Notes under the pieces: generated by a model
What the model was told of the DNA's origin: nothing
Databases searched by the model: none
What the model saw: only the letters and a program-made list of their open reading frames with translations
Shown here: one piece after another, positions 25,621 through 34,364 of the stretch
How positions within the stretch are numbered: the first letter of the stretch is position 1
Layout of the letters: each line of letters opens with the position of its first letter
NCBI GenBank assembly: GCA_023228645.1
Contig: JALOAT010000011.1
Span: 28,435 to 92,434, forward strand
Direction: 5' to 3'
Length of the DNA: 64,000 nucleotides
From: Gammaproteobacteria bacterium
GTDB taxonomy: Bacteria > Pseudomonadota > Gammaproteobacteria > Thiohalomonadales > Thiohalomonadaceae
Translations under genes and position numbers: made by a program

Positions 25621-27027
25621 ATGACCAACGCCGAACAGAAACGCCTTTTCGTCCTCGACACCAACGTGCTGATGCACGATCCGACCGCGCTGTTCCGCTT
25701 CCACGAACACGATATCTACCTGCCCATGGTGGTGCTCGAGGAACTGGACAACAACAAGCGCGGCCATTCGGAAGTGGCGCGCAACGCCCGACAGGCCAGC
25801 CGGTTCATGGACGATCTCATGGTCGGCATTGCCACCGAAGACATTGCCCAGGGCACCCCGCTGTCCTCCGCCGGCCAGAACGGCATCACCGTCGGCCCGA
25901 CCGGCCGCCTGTTCTTCCAGACCCGTCCCTATCCGGTGGATCTACCCACCACCCTGCCCGGCAGCAAGAGTGACAACAGCATTCTCGGCACCGTGCTGGC
26001 GCTGCGGGAAGAACACCCGGGCGTGAAAGTCACGCTGGTGTCCAAGGACACCAACATGCGCATCAAGGCGGCGGTGCTCGGTGTGCATGCCGAGGACTAC
26101 CGCAACGACCAGGTCCTCGAAGACGTGGATCTGCTCTACACCGGCGTGGCCGAGCTGAGCGCGGATTTCTGGGATCGCCACGGCAAGAACATGGAGTCGT
26201 GGCAGGAAGAGGGCCGCGCGTTCTACCGCATTACCGGACCCGAAGCCGGCACCTGGTCGCCCAACCAGTTCCTGTACCAGGACCAGGAGAACGGTATTGA
26301 AGCCGTGGTGCGCAAGATCGAGGGCGAGACGGCCGTCATCGAGACCGCACGCGAGTACCGCCACAAGGCGCACAACGTCTGGGGCATCATGGCGCGCAAC
26401 CGGGAGCAGAACTTCGCCCTCAACCTGCTCATGGACCCGGAAGTGGATTTCGTCAGTCTGGTGGGCCAGGCGGGCACCGGAAAGACTCTGCTCGCACTGG
26501 CCGCGGGCCTCGCGCAGACCCTCGACCAGAACCTCTACTCGGAAATCATCATGACCCGCGTGACCATCCCGGTCGGCGAGGACATCGGCTTCCTGCCGGG
26601 TACCGAGGAAGAAAAGATGACCCCCTGGATGGGCGCCCTCATGGACAACCTGGAAGTGCTCACCCAGAAGGAACACGGCAGCGACTGGGAGCGCGCCGCC
26701 ACCCAGGAACTGCTCAACAAGCGCATCAAGATCCGCTCGCTCAACTTCATGCGCGGGCGCACCTTCCTGAACAAGTACATCATCCTCGACGAGGCGCAGA
26801 ACCTGACCTCGAAGCAGATGAAGACCCTGATCACCCGCGCGGGCCCAGGCACCAAGGTCGTGTGCCTCGGCAACGTGGCACAGATCGACACACCCTACCT
26901 GACGGAAACCAACTGCGGCCTGACTTACGTGGTGGATCGCTTCAAGAGCTGGGCCCACGGCGGGCACGTGACCCTCAAGCGCGGCGAACGCTCGCGCCTG
27001 GCGGACTACGCCTCGGAGGTGCTGTAA
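25621..27027 (+). CDS. PhoH-family ATPase with N-terminal PIN domain (PhoH2 type)
   Basis: A 468-residue fusion. The N-terminal PIN nuclease domain (LDTNVLMHD at 12-20, VVLEELDNNKRG, acidic DTNMRIK region) is joined to a C-terminal PhoH ATPase with Walker A GQAGTGKT (282-289) and Walker B-like IILDEAQN. Such PhoH2 proteins have been described as RNA helicase/ribonuclease proteins. E. coli PhoH lacks the PIN domain. The gene starts 40 bp after bcp and ends at a strong terminator, so it may be the last gene of a gcvR-bcp-phoH unit. Confidence 0.92.
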   Translation: MTNAEQKRLFVLDTNVLMHDPTALFRFHEHDIYLPMVVLEELDNNKRGHSEVARNARQASRFMDDLMVGIATEDIAQGTPLSSAGQNGITVGPTGRLFFQTRPYPVDLPTTLPGSKSDNSILGTVLALREEHPGVKVTLVSKDTNMRIKAAVLGVHAEDYRNDQVLEDVDLLYTGVAELSADFWDRHGKNMESWQEEGRAFYRITGPEAGTWSPNQFLYQDQENGIEAVVRKIEGETAVIETAREYRHKAHNVWGIMARNREQNFALNLLMDPEVDFVSLVGQAGTGKTLLALAAGLAQTLDQNLYSEIIMTRVTIPVGEDIGFLPGTEEEKMTPWMGALMDNLEVLTQKEHGSDWERAATQELLNKRIKIRSLNFMRGRTFLNKYIILDEAQNLTSKQMKTLITRAGPGTKVVCLGNVAQIDTPYLTETNCGLTYVVDRFKSWAHGGHVTLKRGERSRLADYASEVL

Positions 27028-27045
27028 CAGCAGTGCGGACCGCTG

Positions 27046-27083
27046 AAGGCCACGGAGCAGACCTCCGTGGCCTTCGGCTTTTT
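27046..27083 (+). terminator. Rho-independent terminator after phoH
   Basis: A perfect 12-bp stem (27046-27057 with 27063-27074), a 5-nt loop, then CGGCTTTTTC. Confidence 0.88.
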
Positions 27084-27108
27084 CGGGCCCGGGAACCCGG
27101 CGCGCAAG

Positions 27109-27450
27109 CTACTGCCGCGTGGCGACCAGACGCTCGTAATGGCGGCGAAAAACCTGTTCCAGTTCGTCGATGACCTCCACCGCCGGTCGGCCCTGCATCA
27201 AATGGGCACTCACCAGCGCTGAGGTCTCGTGCAGCATCTTGTCACGATCCACCATGTGGTAAGTGGCGGATAGACGCTTGATGGCGGCGATGACGGTCTC
27301 ATCTTTGGGCCGCTCGATGGGTGTTGGTACCGCCACCTCACGGCCGCCGCTGCGGGTGTGCAGGAATTCCGCGAACTCCAGCAGTGTTGCCCGTGCATCG
27401 TCGGGCAGCGCTCCGAAGAGGGTCAGGAGACGTTTTTCCTGCTTGCTCAT
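27109..27450 (-). CDS. small uncharacterised protein overlapping the LysR gene
   Basis: A 113-residue, mostly helical, charged protein with no signal peptide or membrane segment. The N-terminal part (LFGALPDDARATLLEFAEFLHTR) resembles the short amphipathic helices of antitoxin-like or adaptor proteins, but I do not recognise a family. Its ATG overlaps the LysR stop by 4 nt (27447-27450), so the two are co-translated. This coupling suggests a role with the regulator or its pathway; nothing more can be said. Confidence 0.7.
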   Translation of the reverse strand: MSKQEKRLLTLFGALPDDARATLLEFAEFLHTRSGGREVAVPTPIERPKDETVIAAIKRLSATYHMVDRDKMLHETSALVSAHLMQGRPAVEVIDELEQVFRRHYERLVATRQ

Positions 27451-28364
27451 TCGGTAACGGTATCCACTGGCGGGCGATGGCAGTGTTGGCGGGCGAACTC
27501 CAGGAAGATCTCGATGGCGCGCAGACGAAATTTCTGCCGCTGGTGCACGAACGAAAACGGTCGCTCCAGCGCCGGTTCGATGTTTACCGCCACCAGTGAA
27601 CCGAGCTTGAGTTCCTTGACCACCGTGGCCCGTGACATCACGGAAATGCCGAGGCCCGCCTCCACCGCACCCTTGATGGCCTCCGGGCTGCCGAGCTCCA
27701 GCACGATGTCCAGATCGGCCGGGTCAAAACCGCTCGCGGCCAGGTGCTCCAGAATCACCTCGCGCGTGCCCGAGCCTTCCTCGCGTCCGATGAAGGGGAA
27801 TTCCAGCAGCCGCGCCACCGGCACGGTGGTCTCTCCCGCCAGCGCGTGTCCGTGCGGCACGATGAGCACCATCTGGTCCATGCGGCACAGCTCCACCGAG
27901 AGATTCTTGTTGTGCACCGGGGCCTCGACCACACCGAGGTCGATGGCGTTGTTCTCCACCATGCTGACGATGCCGTCGCTGTTGTTCACCGTGAGCCGGA
28001 TGGTGACCTCGGGATAGCGGGCCTTGAAGGCACCCAGCAACGCCGGAAGCATGTACTCGGCAATGGTCGTGCTCGCGCCGAGCTGCAGCACACCGCTCAC
28101 CTCGCCAGTGAGATCACGTATCGCATTCTCCATCTCGGAATACAGCGCGAGAATGCGGTCGGCGTACTCGTACACCCGCCGGCCCGCGTCAGTGAGGCTG
28201 ATGCGGTTGTGGGTGCGATCGAACAAGCGTGTATTGAAGAATTCCTCCAGCTGCCGCACCTGAAAGGTGACGGCCGGCTGGGTCATATGCAGGGATTCCG
28301 CCGCCTTGGTAAAACTCATGTGGCGGGCGACGGTGTAGAAAACCTTGAGTCGACGATCGGCCAT
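27447..28364 (-). CDS. LysR-family transcriptional regulator (CysB/CbbR-like)
   Basis: A 305-residue regulator. The winged helix-turn-helix is in residues 1-60 (SFTKAAESLHMTQPAVTFQVRQLEE), followed by the periplasmic-binding-protein-like effector domain (about 90-295), with REEGSGTREVI and GSPEAIKGAVEAGLG blocks. These blocks are shared by regulators of carbon fixation and sulfur assimilation, but no cbb or cys genes are nearby. It is divergent from murI across 103 bp, and LysR proteins often control a divergent gene; murI would be an unusual target. Confidence 0.88.
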   Translation of the reverse strand: MADRRLKVFYTVARHMSFTKAAESLHMTQPAVTFQVRQLEEFFNTRLFDRTHNRISLTDAGRRVYEYADRILALYSEMENAIRDLTGEVSGVLQLGASTTIAEYMLPALLGAFKARYPEVTIRLTVNNSDGIVSMVENNAIDLGVVEAPVHNKNLSVELCRMDQMVLIVPHGHALAGETTVPVARLLEFPFIGREEGSGTREVILEHLAASGFDPADLDIVLELGSPEAIKGAVEAGLGISVMSRATVVKELKLGSLVAVNIEPALERPFSFVHQRQKFRLRAIEIFLEFARQHCHRPPVDTVTE

Positions 28365-28467
28365 GACCGGGGACTATGCCCGATGACGGGAAAAGCTTCA
28401 ACGTCGCCGCGCGCATTCGGGCAGTCATGCCGTATGCTATGGCCCTTCGTTTCACCTGTACTTCGTG

Positions 28468-29268
28468 ATGCCCGGCATTGTTTCGCACCCCATCGGCGTC
28501 TTCGATTCAGGCGTGGGCGGCCTGTCGGTCCTGCGGCAGATCCGACATCTGCTCCCGGCCGAAGACCTGCTGTACGTGGCGGATACCGCCTGGGTGCCCT
28601 ATGGCCCGCGTCCGCCCGAACAGATCCGCGAACGCGCCCGCGTGGTGACCGGCTGGCTGGTGGAACAGGGTGTGAAGGCGGTGGTGGTGGCGTGCAATAC
28701 GGCGACCGCCGCCGCGGTCGCCGGCCTGCGTGAGCAATTCGCCCAGCCCGTCGTCGGCATGGAACCGGCCGTGAAACCCGCCGCCGCCGCCACGCGCAAC
28801 GGCGTGGTAGGCGTGCTGGCCACCGCAGGCACCCTGAAGAGCACGCGCTTCGCGGCCCTGCTGGCGCGCTTTGCGGAGAAGATCGAGGTGATCAGCCGGC
28901 CAAGTCCTGAACTGGTCGAACTGGTGGAACACGGCGACATAAACTCCGCCCATGCCCAGGCCGTGGTGCGCGATTGCGTTGCGCCCCTGCTCGAACACGG
29001 CGCGGACACCCTGATCCTCGGCTGCACCCACTTTCCGCCCCTGCGCCCGCTCATCGAAGCCGCGGCGGGTCCCGACGTGGCGGTCATCGACACCGGCGGT
29101 GCGGTCGCGCGCCAGGTGCAGCGGCGCCTTGCGGAGACCGGCCAATTGCGCAGCCCCGATCATGCCGGCCGCGTACGCATTCTCACCACCGGTCCTGTCA
29201 CACCGGCCCTGCCGGCCATCCGCGCCATCTGGGGAGAAGAGCCTGTACCCGAAGCCATCGCGCTCTGA
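28468..29268 (+). CDS. murI: glutamate racemase
   Basis: Makes D-glutamate for peptidoglycan; 266 residues. Family signatures: GVFDSGVGGLSVLRQI at the N-terminus, catalytic Cys in VVACNTATA, and the second catalytic Cys in LGCTHFPPL. DTGGAVARQV closes the second domain. The ATG at 28468 is preferred; a GTG one codon upstream (28465) is possible. Stands alone, with no terminator evident before the next gene 144 bp downstream. Confidence 0.95.
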   Translation: MPGIVSHPIGVFDSGVGGLSVLRQIRHLLPAEDLLYVADTAWVPYGPRPPEQIRERARVVTGWLVEQGVKAVVVACNTATAAAVAGLREQFAQPVVGMEPAVKPAAAATRNGVVGVLATAGTLKSTRFAALLARFAEKIEVISRPSPELVELVEHGDINSAHAQAVVRDCVAPLLEHGADTLILGCTHFPPLRPLIEAAAGPDVAVIDTGGAVARQVQRRLAETGQLRSPDHAGRVRILTTGPVTPALPAIRAIWGEEPVPEAIAL

Positions 29269-29412
29269 TGCACGAGGTATTACGCGGGGGGACATTCTTG
29301 GGCGGGCAAACGGGCCTCTGGAACGGCCGGTGACAGCCCTGCGTTTCGCGGCCTGAGACCGCACAGGCTATCCTCACAGCAAGACTGCCAGCGCCTGCGC
29401 AGGAGGTCGGCC

Positions 29413-29883
29413 GTGCATCTGCGCTCCGATGCCTTTCGTTCCGGTGAGGAAATCCCGTTGCGCTATACCTGCGACGGCTCCGATCTGTCGCCACCGCTCA
29501 GCTGGGACGACGTCCCGGCGGGTACACGCAGCCTCGCCCTGATTATCGAAGACCCGGACGCGCCGGACCCCAATGCGCCGCGGCGTACCTACACCCATTG
29601 GGTGCTCTACAACCTGCCACCCGGGACGCGCAGCCTGGAGGAGGCCGTCGCGGCCAGCGGGGTGCTGCCCGAGGGCACGAAAGCGGGTATCAACGATGCC
29701 CAGGAGCCCTTCTACGGCGGCCCCTGCCCGCCAGTGGGTCGGCATCGCTATGTTCACCGCTTGTACGCGCTCGACACCGAACTCCCCGACCTGGGTTATC
29801 CCGATCGCGACATGCTGTTGCGCGCCATGGAAGGACACATCATCACCACGGCGGAACTCATCGGCACGTACCAGCGGCATTGA
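29413..29883 (+). CDS. YbhB/YbcL family (PEBP-like) protein
   Basis: A 156-residue phosphatidylethanolamine-binding-protein fold. Motifs: SDLSPPLSWDDVP, EDPDAPDPNAP, HWVLYNLPPGTRSL and YGGPCPPVGRHRYVHRLYALD, which line the anion-binding pocket of the family. No signal peptide, so cytoplasmic. GTG start at 29413 is supported by a full AGGAGGT ribosome site at 29401-29407. The biochemical role of bacterial members is unsettled. Confidence 0.92.
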   Translation: MHLRSDAFRSGEEIPLRYTCDGSDLSPPLSWDDVPAGTRSLALIIEDPDAPDPNAPRRTYTHWVLYNLPPGTRSLEEAVAASGVLPEGTKAGINDAQEPFYGGPCPPVGRHRYVHRLYALDTELPDLGYPDRDMLLRAMEGHIITTAELIGTYQRH

Positions 29884-29953
29884 GCACAGAGGCAGGGTTC
29901 AACGCGGAGGAGTCTTTGCCGGGGCACCGTCATCCACCACAGATCCACTGCCC

Positions 29954-30030
29954 GTAGGTCACGTTGGCGCGCAGCGCCTACGTGACAGACGCGGCCGAAA
30001 GATGTCACGTAGCTTCGCAACGTGACCTAC
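29954..30030. repeat. paired inverted REP-like repeats (GTAGGTCACGT type)
   Basis: GTAGGTCACGTT (29954-29965) is repeated as its exact complement at 30019-30030, and ACGTGACA (29980-29987) matches TGTCACGT (30003-30010). Each unit can fold by itself (TCACGT with ACGTGA; GGCGC with GCGCC). The pair lies in the 233-bp gap between the convergent PEBP and redoxin genes. Confidence 0.75.
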
Positions 30031-30062
30031 GACTGTCGAAAGCAAGTGATCACGGAGTCTTT

Positions 30063-30090
30063 CTCCGTGCCCTCCGTAACCTCCGTGGTT
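30063..30090. repeat. 9-nt-periodic repeat arm
   Basis: Three units of the form CTCCGTGNN (CTCCGTGCC, CTCCGTAAC, CTCCGTGGT) end in GGTT, just past the REP pair. This is the same layout as the right arm of the elements at 15673-15828 and 30733-30918, but the matching left arm is too degenerate to be sure of. Confidence 0.65.
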
Positions 30091-30116
30091 CGTCTTCTTT
30101 GTCTCCTTTCGCCGGC

Positions 30117-30692
<576 letters not shown>

Positions 30693-30732
30693 GGCGATCT
30701 CCGTTTTCTGATTTCTTGGAAGAGAAAAGCTT

Positions 30733-30918
30733 AACCACGGGGGACACGGGGAACACGGGTAAAAGATCCGATCGCTCAGGATTAAGCGTCGAGTCATCAG
30801 CCGTCGCGCGCAAGCGCGCTCTCATCGGCCCGCAGCTGCACCCGTCACGTAAACGTTACGCGCCCAGCGTGAGCTACCCATTTTTTCTCCCCCCGTGTTC
30901 CCCGTGTCCCCCGTGGTT
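30733..30918. repeat. composite repeat element: 27-bp inverted 9-nt-repeat arms around a REP-like core
   Basis: Left arm 30733-30759 and right arm 30892-30918 are perfect 27-bp inverted copies of the 9-nt-periodic sequence seen at 15673-15828. The flanks match further (AAAAGC and TTAA beside each arm). The core holds a REP-like stretch near 30842-30880 related to the GTAGGTCACGT type. The element lies between the redoxin start and the mtnC end. Confidence 0.8.
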
Positions 30919-30940
30919 AATGCTTTTTTGCCCGCTGCGT

Positions 30941-31633
30941 TCATTGCAGGGGTCCAGGCCCCAGGACGATGTCGTCGAAGCCGGCTACCTGGCGGTGTTC
31001 CGCATGGGGATCGATGGGTCCGTTGCGCACCAGCCAGGTGGTTCGCATGCCTACCTGGCGTGCCGCATCCAGCTCGCCTTTCACATCCGACAGGAACAGG
31101 ATCTCCCCGGGTCCGAGGCCGATGCTGGTCGCGATGGATGTGTACGCGGTCGGGTCCTGCTTGGCGCCGACGTTGGTATCGAAGTAATCGGTGAACAGCG
31201 TCGTGAGATCGCCGAATTCCGTGTGTCCGAACAGCAGCTTCTGCGCATAGACCGAGCCGGACGAGAACACGTACAGTTTGATACCGCGTGCGTTCCACTG
31301 ACGCAGGTTGCGTACCGCATCTTCGTACACGTGGCCGGTGAAATCTGCGCCGCGGTAGCCCGCCTCCCAGATCAGCCCCTGCAGGGCCTTGAGCGGGGTG
31401 ACCTTACGGTCCTCATCGATCCATTGGATCAGTTGCTCGGCCACCTGCTCGTTGCTCATCTCGCGCCCGACCAGGTGGCAGACGTCATCGAGCAGCCTGG
31501 CCACGGCCGGTTCATGGCCATGCTCACGGACGAAGTCCTTCATGCGTTCCCGTGCATACGGGAACAGCACATCCTTGACGAAGGACAGGGACGAGGTCGT
31601 GCCCTCGATGTCCGTGATGATGGCCTTGATCAT
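30941..31633 (-). CDS. mtnC: enolase-phosphatase E1 (acireductone synthase)
   Basis: HAD-superfamily enzyme of 230 residues in methionine salvage. It enolises and dephosphorylates 2,3-diketo-5-methylthiopentyl-1-phosphate to the acireductone used by MtnD. The start IITDIEGTTSSLSFV holds the nucleophile Asp8 and Glu10, and VFSSGSVYAQ and ILFLSDV are later HAD motifs. The ATG at 31633 overlaps the mtnD stop by 4 nt (31630-31633). Last gene of mtnB-mtnD-mtnC. Confidence 0.95.
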   Translation of the reverse strand: MIKAIITDIEGTTSSLSFVKDVLFPYARERMKDFVREHGHEPAVARLLDDVCHLVGREMSNEQVAEQLIQWIDEDRKVTPLKALQGLIWEAGYRGADFTGHVYEDAVRNLRQWNARGIKLYVFSSGSVYAQKLLFGHTEFGDLTTLFTDYFDTNVGAKQDPTAYTSIATSIGLGPGEILFLSDVKGELDAARQVGMRTTWLVRNGPIDPHAEHRQVAGFDDIVLGPGPLQ

Positions 31634-32193
31634 GCGAAATTCTCGACGAACTGTTCGAATTTTGGAAAACACTCAGCCATGCCGCTGCCGCTGAATTCGG
31701 CGACCCAGCCGTCCGGCACCACGAACAGGCGGATGCACTTGAAATCCGCTTGTGCGCCCATGTCGTACCAATGCAGGGTACCGGCCGGTACGCTCACCAG
31801 GTCGCCCTGCTCGCACAGCAGGCCGTAGACGGTGTCGCCCACGTTCAGATAGAACAGTCCGCTGCCGTCCACGAAGAAGCGCACCTCGAAATCCTTGTGG
31901 ATGTGTTCTTCAAGGAACTTGGCGCGCAGCTCGTCCTTCTTGGGGTGGTCCGGGCGCAGGGAAACGACGTCCACGGACTGGAAACCGTATTCCTCATTGA
32001 GCTTGCCCACCTGCTTCGCATACGCCGCGAGTACTTCTTCCTGACCTGCGTCGGCCGACAGCGGCTGGTTGGTTTCCCAACGTTCGAAACGCACGCCCAG
32101 GGTTTTCAGTCGCGCGCTGATTTCCGCGTGGTCCCGGATGACTTCGCGCGGCGCAACCCTGTCACTTTTTTCATAAATCGCCAAAGTACTCAT
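31630..32193 (-). CDS. mtnD: acireductone dioxygenase
   Basis: Cupin enzyme of 187 residues that oxidises acireductone to the keto-acid precursor of methionine (Fe form) or to an off-pathway product (Ni form). Metal ligands His97, His99, Glu103 and His141 are in EEHIHKDFEVRFF and PAGTLHWYD. ATG at 32193, three nt after the mtnB stop. Which metal is used cannot be told from sequence. Confidence 0.96.
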   Translation of the reverse strand: MSTLAIYEKSDRVAPREVIRDHAEISARLKTLGVRFERWETNQPLSADAGQEEVLAAYAKQVGKLNEEYGFQSVDVVSLRPDHPKKDELRAKFLEEHIHKDFEVRFFVDGSGLFYLNVGDTVYGLLCEQGDLVSVPAGTLHWYDMGAQADFKCIRLFVVPDGWVAEFSGSGMAECFPKFEQFVENFA

Positions 32194-32196
32194 GCC

Positions 32197-32829
32197 TCAC
32201 CCCCGGCTATGCAATTCACAATCGAACAGGAATTCGAAGGCTTCCAGGTGCCGCAGCGTCTCATCCACGTCCGCGCCCCAGGTATAGAGGCCGTGACCCG
32301 CAATGAGATAACCCCAGGTATGCGGATGACTGTCCAGCCAGGTCTCCACCTGGGCGGACAGCCGCGGGATGTCCTGGTCATTGGGGAACACGGGCACCGC
32401 CACCGAGGTCGCGTGGGTGTCGATACCGCGAAACGCCTTGAGCAGCTCATAGTTCTCAAGCACCACCACGCCCTTGACCTTGCGTGACAGCAAGGTCGCA
32501 TTGCGCGAATGGGTATGCAGCACCGCGCCCACTTCCGGATAGCGCGCATACAAGGCCGTGTGCAACAGGGTCTCTGCGGATGGGCGCTTGCTGGTGCCGA
32601 GCGGACGGCCGGCCCCGTCGATGCGCATGATATCGTCCGCGGTCAATCGGCCCTTGTGACGCCCGGATACGGTGATGGCGACGTCGCCGCCTGGCAGACG
32701 CGCGGAGAAATTGCCGCTCGTGGCAGGGACCCAACCCCGCGCGAACAGCTGGACGCCGGCGCGGACCAACGCTTCGGCTGCAGCCTGGAATCCATCGTCT
32801 TTTGATGCACGTTCGGCACTGGCCGACAT
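32197..32829 (-). CDS. mtnB: methylthioribulose-1-phosphate dehydratase
   Basis: Zinc-dependent class II aldolase-fold dehydratase of 210 residues, the step before MtnC. Zinc ligands His105 and His107 are in HTHSRN and His179 in AGHGLYTWG; ATSGNFSAR (36-44) binds phosphate. Start set at the ATG at 32829; a GTG five codons upstream is possible. First gene of the trio. mtnA (isomerase) and mtnP or mtnN/mtnK are not in the window and must lie elsewhere if the pathway is complete. Confidence 0.94.
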   Translation of the reverse strand: MSASAERASKDDGFQAAAEALVRAGVQLFARGWVPATSGNFSARLPGGDVAITVSGRHKGRLTADDIMRIDGAGRPLGTSKRPSAETLLHTALYARYPEVGAVLHTHSRNATLLSRKVKGVVVLENYELLKAFRGIDTHATSVAVPVFPNDQDIPRLSAQVETWLDSHPHTWGYLIAGHGLYTWGADVDETLRHLEAFEFLFDCELHSRG

Positions 32830-32987
32830 CCTGAAAACCCTCACGCAAAGAACGACCGATTCTAGCGCGGACACACAACCACCGCATAGGCACGGAGTGA
32901 CGCGGCGGTCTTACCGCGCGAGGAAGCACGCACTCGCGCCCTGTAGCGCGCCGGGCGTATACTCGCGCAGCCTTGGTCACCACGCCT

Positions 32988-34220
32988 ATGCCCTTCCCCC
33001 TTTTCGTCCTCGCGGTCGTCTTCCTGCTCATCGCCGTGAGGCGCTTCGGGCAGACGCGCATTCCCATCTGGATGGCCATGGGCAGCGGCGCCGCCGTCGT
33101 GCTGCTCAGCGGCCACATGACCCCGGCGGCTGCGGCCGCTGCCGTCGACTGGGACGTGATAGGCTTTCTCCTGGGCGTCTTCATCATAGGCGACACCCTG
33201 GAACGCAGTGGTCTGCTGTTCGCCACCACCTATTCGCCTGCTCGCCGACGTGCGCTCCGCCAACGGACTCGTGCTGCGGCTCCTGCTGGGCGCCGGCCTC
33301 GGTTCGGCACTGCTGATGAACGACACCCTGGCCATCATCGGTACCCCCCTGGCCCTGCTGCTCGCCCGCGAACACGGCCTGCCGCCGCGCCTGCTGCTGT
33401 TGACCCTGGCCTTTCCCATCACCATCGGCAGTGTCACGAGCCCCATCGGTAATCCCCAGAACCTGCTCATTGCCCTGCATGGCGGCATGGCGGCCCATTT
33501 CTGAGTTTTCTCCGGCACCTGCTGCTGCCGACGCTGCTGAACCTGATGCTCACCTTTGTGGTGCTGCGCGTGTTGTTGCACAAGGATTTTCATGCGACAC
33601 CGCTACGGCATTCCCGTGTGGTGGTCTCCGAACCTGCCTTGGCGCGCCTGGCGCGCTGATCGTTAGGCCTGTTCATGGCACTGATTGGCCTGCGTATTGC
33701 GCTGGTGCTGGCGGACGCACCACTGGCGCTCCGTTTGAGCCACATCGCCTTGCTGGCGGCCTCTCCCATCATCCTGTTCGGCCCGCGCCGCGCCTTGATG
33801 CGCCACCTCGACTGGCGCGCCCTGGTGTTCTTCGCGGCGATGTTCGTGCTCATGCGCAGCGTGTGGGAGACAGGGTTCTTCCAGGGCTTCGTCGCCCCGG
33901 ACACGAATCTGGCCGCTATGCCCACGGTACTGGCCGTGAGCGTACTGCTCTCCCAACTCATCTCCAATGTGCCGCTGGTGGCGCTCTATCTACCCGTGCT
34001 CGAACTGGCCGGTGGCGGCGAGCCTGCCATGCTGGCACTCGCCGTCGGCAGCACCATCGCGGGCAACCTGCTGATCCTCGGCGCCGCGAGCAACGTGATC
34101 ATCCTGCAAAACGCCGAGCGCCGTGCAGGCGTCACGGTGGGCTTTTTCGAGTTCGCGCGGGTGGGGGCGGTGGTCACCGCCGTGAACCTGGCGGTGTACT
34201 GGCTGTTTCTGCCGGTCTGA
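32988..34220 (+). pseudogene. broken anion/Na+-symporter-type membrane transporter (two frameshifts and a stop)
   Basis: Joined across frames, this region would encode a roughly 410-residue polytopic protein resembling ArsB/NhaD/SLC13 (ion transporter superfamily) proteins. Family-like blocks are MNDTLAIIGTPLALLLA, GSVTSPIGNPQNLLIA and SNVPLVALYLPVLE. Reading starts at ATG 32988, shifts +1 near 33230, shifts back (-1) near 33501, then meets an in-frame TGA at 33657-33659 (possibly a former TGG) and continues intact to 34220. The C-terminal piece after 33675 alone is 181 residues. Either a decaying gene or sequencing errors. Confidence 0.75.
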
Positions 34221-34279
34221 ACCGGCGATTGCCATTGGCATGCGAACGTCGCCCGCGTGGTGCGGGGGGCGGTCTTGGG

Positions 34280-34310
34280 AGCCCGGATGGCGCTGCGCTC
34301 CATCCGGGCT
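34280..34310. repeat. REP-like palindrome (GTAGCCCGGATGG type)
   Basis: A perfect 11-bp stem (34280-34290 with 34300-34310) with a 9-nt loop rich in GCGCTGCGC, between the broken transporter and pnp. It belongs to the same group as 13218-13263 and 17905-17938. Confidence 0.8.
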
Positions 34311-34321
34311 ACACAAAACAG

Positions 34322-34343
34322 AAAGGGACCCGAAGGTCCCTTT
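34322..34343 (-). terminator. Rho-independent terminator of pnp
   Basis: A 9-bp stem (34322-34330 with 34335-34343) closes on a UUCG tetraloop on the minus strand and is followed by CTGTTTTG. It ends the rimP-pnp block. Confidence 0.85.
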
Positions 34344-34364
34344 CATTGTGCCGTCAGATCAGGC

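Noticed and set aside
32988..34220. Programmed ribosomal frameshifting in the transporter
   Set aside because: Two opposite shifts plus a stop, without slippery heptamers that I can see, fit decay or sequence error better.
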